Below, one piece after another: positions 46,001-58,000 of a stretch of DNA of 64,000 nt. Source of the DNA: Prinia subflava. Its lineage: Eukaryota; Chordata; Aves; Passeriformes; Cisticolidae. The position numbers were made by a program, and so were the translations under genes. The first letter of the stretch is position 1, and each line of letters starts with the position of its first letter. The notes under the pieces were generated by a model. It made no database searches. It was given only the letters and a program-made list of their open reading frames with translations, and was not told where the DNA came from. The stretch spans positions 80,440,472-80,504,471 of the forward strand of contig NC_086249.1 of assembly GCF_021018805.1 (NCBI RefSeq), written 5' to 3'.

Positions 46001-49000
46001 TGGCTACCCTGTGGATGAAAGTTTTAATGTAAACAAATAACTTTTGCCATTGTCTTTTATTTGTTAGTTTGAAAAAATAAAATTGTTTGTGTGAGCTGTT
46101 TTCTTATGTGAATTGTAACAAGTTCAGAGCTTTTGTGGGAAAAAAAAAAAAAGCAACCCAGTGTTTATGTAACGAAAGACTTGTGAATTGCTCAGCCAGA
46201 GTTCTGAATGTAGTTTGTCCTGTTCTGAGGGTAAATTGCAGTCATGACTCATGTTTGAAAAAATTTTCCAGTTGCCAGTGTCTATTGAAACTGTGAGAGA
46301 AGTGTTAGATACAGTGATCCAGGAACTTGGTGAGAATGGTGAAGAGGGAAGTCTTGCCTTCAGAAATGGTCTGTCACGAGCTGTAGATTCAGCAATGAAA
46401 CATTCCACTCCATCACCAACCAAGTTCTCTCTTTCGCCGACTAAGACCTACAAGGTATGTTAGCCAGTTCCAATTCAGGGAATTGTTATCTTCTAAGAAG
46501 TATTCAAGTGACTCAGTTAACTTTTCTTTTCCTAGTTTTCTCCGAAAACTCCCCCTCAGTGGGCAGAAGACCATAAATCTATACTTCAAATGATTTGTCA
46601 GCAAGTGGAAGCTTTAAAGGTAAAAATTCTGTCACCCTATTTAGTAAAGAACTGTTGGCCTTTTAGTTATGGTAAGGATCTAGTGATAAGAGCATGGGCT
46701 AACTTACAGTTCCTAGAATTATTTTCTGTAAATAGCTGCCTGAAATGAGTACCAGAGTAAATCCTTTTGCTTAAAGCTCCTCTCTGGGACTTGGACAGGA
46801 GTGCTGAGGCAACTCATCTAAGGCACTCTTTCTGTGTGTAGAAAGAATTCTGCTTTTATCAGCTTGGTTCTCATCCACTTGGTTCTGGGTTTTTTACTGG
46901 CTTGTTCTGGCTTTAGAACACAATGGAAGTACTTTGTACTCCATGGGCATGACTTGCATGATCTGGCAGGTACCTTGGTTTGGTTTTTTTTGAGTACCCC
47001 GGCCCCCTGGATTGAACATGCTTTTGAATAGCAAGAGGGTGGGGATCGTGCCTTATATTTTCTTTGACAAATACCTGTGCAGTATATACTTATATTCTTG
47101 CTTGGCACTCTGTCTTGACAGAATGAAATGCAAGAAATGAAACTTAATTCCAACACAAATGCATCTCATCGGTGGCCTGCTGAAAACTATGGAACAGATG
47201 CAATGCCAGACAGTTATCAGAGAGCACAAAATCTTCATGAAGCCCCATTAACAGGCAAGTTGCTCCAGAATTTTTAGCTAAATGCTCAGCTAAGTCAAAT
47301 AAGACTTTTCAAAATAATGCTAAAATGTTTTAATGATTCACCTTAACAACTGCTGGGAAAAGTATGTAAAAAACAAGTAGAAAAGATAAGTGTTAACTGT
47401 TTTTCTGGTGTTCCTTTTTAGTTGCTACCACTGGCCCATCTGTGTTCTACAGCCAGTCACCTGCCTATAACTCTCAGTATCTTTTGGGAACTGCTGCAAC
47501 CAATGTAACACCAGCAAAGGTGAGAATAAATTTACTTCTTTAAATTGCTTCCAGTGATCTGAAAATGACTGACTGGTTTTGATTGTGTGCAGCTAGATGT
47601 AATTGCAGTTCTTTACATAGAATTTGGTGAATTAAAACTGCTAGGGATAAAATGATAATTTGTCTCCCTGCTGAACTTTTGAGATACGGAGTTTGGAAGG
47701 AAAAGCTAGAAAAACATATTTTATATCTGTGTACACTTCTCCTACAGATATGTATGATAGCACTTAAATATTCCCCCCTTTAATTATGTGGCAAAAGAGA
47801 ATGGATTTTCCAAGCTCTTTTTCATGGAAAAGAAAGCCTCTCATATTGTGCCCCCTTTTCAGTGTTTGTTCTCAAATGCCCATCAAGTTGTAAACTACTT
47901 TAGGTTTAAACTTAAAAGCATGCCTTTCTTTCAGGAGTGCATGTTACGTGGGCTTCAGCACAGTAAGATTTTGTCCTCTTTGTTACCATAATAAGCAGAG
48001 CACGTGTTTTCTGCTTTTTCTTCAGCCTCCTGTCTATGGCATGAACCGACTTACGCCTCAGCCACATATATATTCCTATCAACCACCACCAATGCATACA
48101 CCACCTCTGCAAAACACTTCTGGTTGTATGTTTTCCCAAGAGATGTATGGGCCGCCTCTGCGTTTTGATTCTCCTGGTACTGCGCTCATTTCTCCTCGTA
48201 CAGCTGATGACTACTACAACTACAGTGTTCCCCAGGCGAGCACCAACCCAACACTGCCTAAGCCGGGCTATTTCACAAACCGTTCGGTCACACCACCCAC
48301 TCTAAAGCCTGCGGAGCCAAAAGCAATGCCTAAATTTGGACCACCAGGAACAGCAGAAGGATCAAAAACACCTCTGCCAACACCAGCACAGCCAAGTCAG
48401 CCAACAACTTTTAAATTTAAACCTAACTTCAAGTCTAATGATGGGGACTTTACTTTTTCTTCTCCCCCTCAAGTTGCACCACAGCCCCTTAATGCACCTT
48501 TTAATAGTAGAGAAAGCCTCTTGGATCTTCTAACATCCGATAAACCTTTACAGGATGATAGATACACTGAACAAAAGCCAGTTAACGATCCCACAAACAG
48601 TTCAAGAAATACCTTTAATTTTACCAATAAACATATGCCAGGCATCTCTCTTCGAGAAAACATGGGACAAAATGCACATAAAAACCTGGGTTTTGAGAAG
48701 AATGATACATTTAGTGTTCAAGAGCCATGCAAGCCTGTATTTATGCCTTCAAATTCAGATTTGGCCAATAGAAGTTATGAAACTGAAGGAGGAAGCACCC
48801 ATGGGGGAGATGAGGATGATGATGGTCCTCATTTTGATCCTGTGGTGCCACTTCCTGATAAGATTGAAGTAAAGACAGGTGAGGAAGATGAAGAAGAATT
48901 CTTCTGCAACAGAGCCAAGCTCTTTCGTTTTGATGCAGAATCTAAAGAATGGAAAGAAAGAGGTATTGGAAACGTGAAAATACTGAAACATAAAGTATCT

Positions 49001-52000
49001 GGCAAATTTCGTCTCTTAATGAGACGGGACCAAGTGCTGAAAATCTGTGCAAATCATTACATAAATACTGATATGAAATTAACTCCAAATGCTGCATCAG
49101 ATAAATCATTTGTATGGCATGCTTTAGACTATGCAGATGAATTGCCAAAACCAGAACAGCTTGCAATTAGATTTAAAACACCTGAAGAAGCAATGCTTTT
49201 CAAAAAAAAGTTTGAGGAGGCACAGAATATTTTAAAATCCTTGGGATCAAATGCTGACATGTCTGTGGCTCAGAGCAGTGGAACTGCAAAAGAAACAGCA
49301 AATCAGGACATCAAAGAGCCCAACAGAACCACTTCTGGGACCATGAACTTGGGCTTTCAGTTTCCAAAAGATGGAGCAAGCGTTGAACCTGACAGCAAAG
49401 GCACCCTTACAGCTACATCCTCTGCATCTAGCACTACAATGTCATTTGGAAAGGATGCTCAGCAAGCCTCTTCTTCTAGTGGGTTTGCACAGCATCTCTT
49501 GAAGAAGGATCAATGGGAGTGTAAAGTATGTTTAGTTCCAAATGAAGCAACGGTAAAGAATTGTGTATCATGTCAAAGTCCAAATCCAGGTATGTGGGAA
49601 ACACATGGCACCCCCATAACTGGCTCTGCAAGTTTGAAAGGGAGTGGTAACACAATGCAGGACAAGTCTGGATCTGCTTTTGCTAAAAAGGAAGGTCAGT
49701 GGGACTGCTCTGTATGCCGACGCCAAAATGAAGCAAAAGATATGAATTGCTGTTCCTGTCAGAATCCAAAACCTCAAAATCAACCAAATACATCCACACC
49801 TTCTGTTCAGACATCTGGTGCTCTGGGGTTTGGTTGCATTGCTGATACAAGTAAGCCCCAGAAAAACGGGTTTGAAGGGCTTTTTACTAAAAAGGAAGGT
49901 CAGTGGGATTGTGATACTTGTCTTGTGAGGAATGAAGGTTCTTCACCAGCCTGTGTAGCCTGCAATGCACCAAATCCATCTGCTAAGCCAGCTGGTGATA
50001 CTTTGTCAACTCCTGCTTTTGGCTTGAAAAGTAAATTACCTGGACCTGATGGAGGACAGTTGGGAACAGGCTTTAAGTTTGGTCTTGAGCAAGGCAAAGC
50101 ACCACCATTTACATTTCAGATTTCTTCTGATACTGAAGCCAAGTCTGGAAAGGAAGGATTTAGCTTTTCAATGCCAATGCCTGCAGGTGGATTTAAATTT
50201 GGGATACCGGAGACTAGTAAAAATACTGCTAAGAAAGATGAGCTATCCAAAGAGCATACTGGTTTCTTAAAAAGTGTTGATGAAAAAGACAAGAAGGAAT
50301 TGCCTTCAGACAGTGGAACTGGATTCCTATTTCAAGAAACAGCAGACAAGGAGAAAATCGACTTTGTTTTTGGACAAAATAGCAGCACTTCTACTTTTGC
50401 TGAGCTTGCAAAAAGTACTCCTAGGGAAGGCTTTCAATTTGGCAAAAAGGACCCTAACTTCAAAGGCTTTTCAGGTGCAGGTGAAAAGCTGTTTTCTTCA
50501 CAAAATTCTAAAACAGATCAGAAAGCAAACACATCTGCTGACCTTGGAGAGAAAGATGATGATGTGTATAAGACGGAGGATAGCGATGATATCCATTTTG
50601 AACCTATAGTTCAGATGCCTGAAAAAGTAGAACCATTTACAGGAGAGGAAGATGAGAAAGTGTTATACTCCCAGAGAGTAAAACTGTTCAGGTTTGATCC
50701 AGAAACCAGCCAGTGGAAAGAACGCGGGGTGGGCAATCTGAAGATTCTTAAGAATGAAGTTAATGGCAAAGTACGAATATTGATGCGGCGTGAGCAGGTA
50801 CTGAAGGTGTGTGCGAATCACTGGATAACGACAACAATGAACTTGAAACAGCTGTCTGGCTCAGACAAAGCATGGATGTGGATGGCCAATGACTTTTCTG
50901 ATGGTGATGCAAAGTTGGAACATCTGGCAGCAAAATTCAAGACACCGGAGCAGGCTGAGGAGTTCAAACAGAAGTTTGAAGAATGTCAGAGGCTACTACT
51001 AGACATACCACTGCAGACACCCCATAAACTTGTTGATACAGGTAGGACAGCTCAGCTTATACAGAGAGCAGAGGAAATGAAGTGTGGCTTAAAAGATCTC
51101 AAAACTTTTCTGACAGATGACAAAACTAAACTGTCAGAAGACGAAAATGCAAACTCTGTTTGTACCAGCAGTACTTCTGATTTGGTTATAAAGCCACATG
51201 CTGAAAGTACAGGCCCTACTCTGGAATGGGATAACTATGACTTGCGTGAGGAAGCATTGGATGATAGTGTAAGTAGTTCTGTATATGCATCACCTCTTGC
51301 AAGTAGCCCTGTAAGGAAAAACCTGTTTAGATTTGGAGAGTCTACCACTGGTTTTAGTTTCAGCTTTAAATCTGCTTTGAGCCCATCCAAATCTCCTGCC
51401 AAACAGAATCAGAGTAGAACATCAGTAGGCACAGATGAAGATTCTGATGTTACTCAAGAAGAGGAAAGAGATGGACAGTACTTCGAACCTGTGGTACCTC
51501 TGCCTGATCTTGTGGAAGTGACCAGTGGCGAGGAAAATGAGCAAGTTGTCTTCAGTCATAGAGCCAAACTCTACAGATACGACAAAGATGCAAATCAATG
51601 GAAAGAGAGAGGGATTGGGGATATCAAGATATTGCAGAACTATGACAACAAACAAGTTCGTATAGTAATGAGAAGGGACCAGGTACTAAAACTCTGTGCC
51701 AATCACAGGATAACACCAGATATGAATATGCAACAAATGAAAGGATCTGATAGAGCCTGGGTATGGACTGCATGTGACTTTGCAGATGGGGAAAGAAAAG
51801 TAGAACTTCTGGCTGTACGATTCAAACTGCAAGATGTAGCAGACTCATTTAAGCAAATTTTTGATGAAGCAAAGCATGCCCAAGAGAGAGAGACACTGAT
51901 AACACCTCTTTCTTCTCGTGCCAATACACCAAAGGAATCTCCATGTGGTAAAAATGCTGTAGCTGTCCTAGAAGAAACAACCAGAGAAAGAACTGATGTC

Positions 52001-55000
52001 AGCCAGAGTGATGATAATTCTGATACAACTGTAGAGGCTGCAGAGGTGTCAAATACTTCTGAAACACCAACAAAAACAGTGGTTTCTCCTCCAAAGTTTG
52101 TATTTGGATCTGAATCTGTCAAGAGCATTTTCAGTAATGAAAAGTTAAAGACATTCGCATTTGGAAATACTTCAGCCACTGGTTCTCTCTTTGGCTTCAG
52201 TTTTAATCCCCCCAAAAAGAGTGAACGCCCTGTTCCAGCATCTCAGAAGACAGCACAGAAAGGACTGGAAGTCTCCGAACCACCAAAAATCTCAAATGCT
52301 ACTCAGAAGCCTGTAGACACCAAGGTAGACAACTTGCCTGCTTCAACACAAGATGGACCGTCTAACTTCTCATTTAGAGTTCTGGAAAAAGGTGAGTGTC
52401 AGTTTTACTAGTAATTTATTCAGGTATGCAACTTATTAAGCAGTCAGCTTTGTGGTGTTCACGATTCTTTATTCTCTTGAGAACAGGTAGTATCTTCCAG
52501 TTTAGATGCAGTTATCTACATGTTCTCCAGAGTTTCAGCTAAAGAAAGAAATTTTGAGTCATAATTATTTTCAAATAAAAATGAAAATATATGATGCAGG
52601 GTGGAAGTTTGTTTACTGAGAACAGGATTTTCAGGTAGAGAGCTTAAACTCTCTAGGTCGGGTACGGGTATATAGTCTCTAAAGGTCTTACAGCATTTTA
52701 GTATCTAAATAGAGTGATTTATTTATACAAAAGCACATATCTGAAGGCATAAGAGTTCTGAGAGTGGCCTTATTCTACGATCAATTATAAACCTAGGCAA
52801 ACAAAGTCTAAACAAGACAATAACCAAAGCATAGAAATCTTAACACACACAACTCTAATGAAACAGCAAACAAAGCATAGAATTCTTAACAAGCAAAACT
52901 AGTAAGACTATAAGCAAAGCACATATCTGACATTACAGCCTCTAGGTAAATCAGCCTCCCATCTGACTCCATGCAGGATTTTTCAACTGTGGGGTCACAA
53001 TCACAGAAAGGGAACACAAGATCACAGATCCCAGACAGGGGTCCCGGCTGTGGGGATCACAGTGGCAATGGAGGGGTCCCGAACTTGGCAGAGTTCCTGA
53101 ACGCAGGGTCGCAGGGACAAGGAGGGGTCCCTGGGGTCCCGAACCCTCGCAGGGGGAAGGAACGGGACCCCAGGGCCCAGATGCCAGGCTACAATAGATG
53201 ATACCTTTAGAATCCCATTCGGCTCCCTGGCAAGGCTCCTTCCTCAGGCTGCAGGAGGTGGAGGTTGGATCGATTGATCGGATTGATCAATCAACCAATT
53301 CCTCTGGCTGACTGACTGACAGAGGCTTTTTATCCCAAATTGCAAAATGCATATTCATATTTTTTATCTACACACTAACCAATCTAGGTACAATTCTAAA
53401 GTTCGTAAAACTATGAAAATCAGCGTCAAAACCTACGCACATAGCATATCTATTAACGTAAAACTCTATCTTACTGGCATAAGGTTCTACCTTGTACATA
53501 AAAGTCATACTAAAAATTATAAACAGTACTCTACTCTATTTTTGTTGTGTCTGTACTCTATCACTAAGCCTGAAGCTGTGTCCTTCTACACTGAACTAGG
53601 ACTTAGGGCATGTAAGACTTAAGGCTAAGGGTTAGATTTCTACTTTATGTATCTAAAGCTTTTATATATTCTAATTTTTCTAAAGGTTTTAATTCTATCT
53701 CTGTACTTTTCACTGTGGAGGATCCATGGAAACATGGGCTCCGACAGTGCTACATCTGAATTTTGGATTTAAATGCACAAAGAATCTGTGGATTCGCTTT
53801 TGGGGCTTAAATAGGTAGTTGATGTTGTATGTACCCAGGCCTTTGCTCTGAGTGGTAAAGTGTGAGAATAGCAGATGTATGCTACAGCTAAAATTGGCAT
53901 TATCCCCATAATTAGGTAGGTGAGTGTTGTGGAACTAGTCTGTACCTTTGTTTCAGGCGTTAAATACCGGCAATTTTGGTTGTGTAGCTTAACATCGGGT
54001 GTCAGCCTACCTCTGCAGCCTGGAAAGAGACTGTGACGGCATACTCATTGTATGGTTTCTGTCATAGTCTGAGAAAGATGACAGGCAGAAGCTGTGGCTG
54101 TGACAGGACCACTGTAGTGTGCTCAAGTGTCTGTGAGAAGGATGGGATGTCTCAGACTCAGGAACACATCTGGTCTGTTCATTAGCAAAAGGGTAATAAA
54201 GTGACATGGCAGAAGGTAATTGCTGCAGTACATTCGCATGGGTTGGATAAGCTTGTGTAGAATGAGCAGATGAAATTTCCTGCCTTGCAATATGACTATG
54301 GAATACTTGCAGAACATAGATAAGTCTGTTCTATCCTTTTAAAATTCCAGGTAAACATTCATATACCAACAACTTATTTTTTTAGGATTTAATTTTAGCC
54401 TCTTTAAATCTAATCCCATGGCCTTTTGGACAAGCACATCCTCCTTGCAACCTGATAGTAAAGGTATTTACATACTGCACTGAATGTGTGATAAAAACAC
54501 TCTAGCAGGCATGGACAATAACCCAGCTGTGTCAAAGCAGTTGGCTCAGTAATCCTTATAATTAACATGCATGCTGAAGGAGAGAACTTGAAATTGTGTG
54601 TCTGACTACTGTATTTGTCCTGTTAAAGAATGTCTCTAGCCCTTAGTATGTTTACATGAGCCAGCACAATGGATGGCCCTGTTAAAGCTTTTAGCTTGTT
54701 TGCCTTATTTTTTGAGGATATGTGCCCTGCGCTTCTTCTGTCACAGTTTTACTACATGTGCACACTAGATCTCTTAAATTCGTTTTTTCTAAAGAAATTA
54801 CATGGTTATTTTCATATAATATGTCTTGTGGTGCTTGATGCATTTTACTATATGTCAATGAAATATGCCTGAAGATCTTGAGACAGCTTATCCAGTAAAG
54901 AGCTTTAATGTATTTAGCCTCTGTGGAAGTGTTTGCTTCAGTTTCCTGATTATCAGTGTTAACTGCTGCACTTTTAAAAAGAGTGCACAGAAGTGAGAGC

Positions 55001-58000
55001 CACCTTCATGTATAATCTGAAGTCCACCTTAGCTGGTTAGAAAACTTCTGCCCATTTGTAATTAATTTGTTTACGTTCAGACTCTGTAAACAACTGTTAC
55101 ACCCTATAGTTTGATTATAGGTTACTACTAGTGCTGCTTGCAAGTCTGCTTTCTGTAAGCAAGCTAAACTTACATGGTTTTAAAAGTATTGTAATTTTAA
55201 ATAACAAACTTCTAGTCTGCATAAGACAGTCTTCCAGTATTAGTGTCTTACATTGTTTAAAAGTGTCAAAATATCATTTGATAAGCTGTTCTTACTTGAA
55301 TGCTGAATTCCTGTTCCGTATACAAAACCTAAAGTCACTTGCTCTGCGTTTTCAAGCATCCCCGTGGATGGAGTTTATTAACAATTCAGTTCTGTTTACG
55401 TAATATGATGTCTCTAATCTGGAATGATTACTCATTCAGTGCTAATGCACCTATACTGGAGCTTTCCTTACCTCAAATTGATCGTGGTGTTATATTGGGG
55501 GCATAGGGCAGGGGGGGATGTATTTAAAGAAACAAACAAAATAAGCCTTTGTGGTGCTTAAGACTGTTCCTCACTTCTACTTTTCTGATAATTAGGTTAT
55601 GATTATATATTTAGTGATTTGTTTACAGCTGATGATTGTCTTCAGCGTACTTGGGTCTGTGAGCTCTGACTTAATAGTAAAGGATTTTGAGAAGTCCTTC
55701 CTAAATTAGGTTTTCAAGCCTGTCCAATAAAAATATAAGACAGTTTTCTCATGGGCAACTTCTTTTGGGGAGTGGCTTCTGAGTTGTACTAGAACAACAT
55801 TCAAAAGAAATTTAACCTCATAGTAGTTCTGCAGCTCCATGCATTTACGTTTTTCTCAAATCATAAACTTCTTATAAGTTCTTGTTCTGGTTTTGGCTGG
55901 GGTAAAGTTAATTTTTTTCTCAGTAGCTGGTACAGTGCTGAGTTTTGGATTCAGCATGAGAACAATGCTGATTACACACTGATAATGTGGTTGCTGCTAG
56001 GCAGTGCTTACTCTAAATCAAGGACCTTTTTTTTTTTTGGTTCGTGCTGTGCCATTGAGGAGGCACACAAATAAAAGCTGGGAGGGAGCTCTGCCGGGGG
56101 ACAGGTGACTCAGAGTGGGCAAGGGGGTGTTCCACACCATAGAACATCATGCTCAGTTTATAAGCTGGTGGAGCTACCTGGAAGAGGGGGCAGTAGGAGT
56201 GTGGGAATGGAGTCTGGCATTGGTCAGCAGATCGTGAGCAGCTGTATTGTGCCTCACTTGTTTTTCCTTAAGTTTCATTTTTTTTTCCTTTTAATATTAT
56301 TATATGTCACTTCTTTTTCAATTACTAAACTGTTCTTATCTCCACCTACAAATTTTACATGTGGTTCTCCTCCCCATTCCACCAGGTTACACGGTGTGAG
56401 CCAGCAGCTCTGTGGTGCTTAATTGCCAGCTGGACTTAATCCACACCAGTGCTTTGAGTCATGTCAGTTGCAGGCCACTGTACCTGTTACATGCTTTAGG
56501 ATTGAAACTGGCGCTTTCCTCTTCTACTCAGAGGATATTAACTGATGAGAGGAAATATCAGTATTGTGACTAGCTAGAGATTTAGGCCTACCTGGTCTTA
56601 ATGCCAGTTCAAACAAAAGTGAAAATACAGTACAGCATTGAAAAGAACTGTTGTGCATGATACTGTCCTGCATTTTGTTTCTTCCATGTACTAACATGTT
56701 TTGTGTGGATTTTTTCACCTAGAGTAGAAAGTTCTATTATCCTAAAACCAAGTCTTTCCAGATTACTTTGTATGTATGCGTGCCTTTTTGTTTAATGGCT
56801 GCCTGTGAAGATATATTTAAGGTGTTTGCAACAGTAATCTTTGTTGTTGAAGTCTTTTATCATTTTGAGTAGATGTTTGGAACACTAGAATATTATTCCA
56901 GTTGTTTGTTAAAACAGTTTAATGGAGAACTTTACTTATAGACTAATCTGAAATTACTTTAAATGTATTTCTCTTATTCAGCTGTTTTGCCCAGAGCATA
57001 CTGAAAGAGACTGCATGATAACTCTTTTCAAATGCTGTCAAACGTGATGAGCAATGAGTGTGGTGAAACACTGGAACAGCTTCTAGCTAGATTTCTACTG
57101 CTCAAATTAAAGAAAGCACGTGCTTTTACCATCTACCTGTCTGACTTGAAGTGTTTTGTTGTATTCAAAGATAAATTTTTGAAAATCCTAAGGAAAGCTG
57201 GTTTTTGGTGTAGGACTAAATGCTCCACACTTAAATCAGGTGGATTTGGTGCAAACTTACTCAGTCCAATTGAGACATTTGCTTCACTAACCAGAAAGAA
57301 TAAACCACATGGTAATATGCAGGACATCTGCATATCTTCAGAACATAGTACTAGATGTACTTCTAATCCTTAAATCAGATAGGGTGAGTTTTTTGTATAA
57401 GATTCTGTAAAAATGTATGAAAACATCTATATCCTGCTGTCATGGTATGAACTTAGAAATTTGCTGTTGAAGAATTTTATCCTACACGTACTTTCTGCAG
57501 GCTCAGAGAACTTACTGAGATGTAAAAATCTGAGCAAAAAGAGTTAGTCTACAAGAGTGTGCTGGTGTGATGGGTTTGAGTTAATTTGTAGCTCTGGTGT
57601 ATAAATGCCTGAAGTGATCACCTTGTAAACAAAGGTGGGGCAAAGACTGCACAGGTAATACTTTGAAAAAAATGTGTAAGTTTGAATCTGTACTTGGGAT
57701 TTTGCTGTTACTGTACTTTATACTGCTCTTAATCTACTGGATGATTAAGTAAAAAGTGATGAGAAAACTACTTTTAAAAAACAGACTTATTTTAGTGTGC
57801 TAGTTGAGTCAGAGCATCAAAGGACATGACTGTAAACATGTCTCTTCTATCCTTTTTTCCTCTTGCAAGGGTAAGTTAAATTATATGATCAGAAAAATCA
57901 ATGTTTTTCAGGAACTGGGTACTGGTTTGCTTTCTAGCTGGATATTTAGGTTTTCTCTGATTACCCTGTGCCACAGATTTACTAAATTATTTTTTAATGA

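Noticed and set aside
47948..48025. Upstream 26 codons of the giant open frame, including its ATG
   Set aside because: They precede a strong acceptor (tttcttcag at 48025), and the exon must start at 48026 to join exon 19; the ATG is intronic.
56105..56422. 105-codon open frame
   Set aside because: It lies inside the ERVL-type LTR, which is non-coding.
57032..57373. 113-codon open frame in a RANBP2 intron
   Set aside because: It does not fit the phase between flanking exons and resembles no RANBP2 region.
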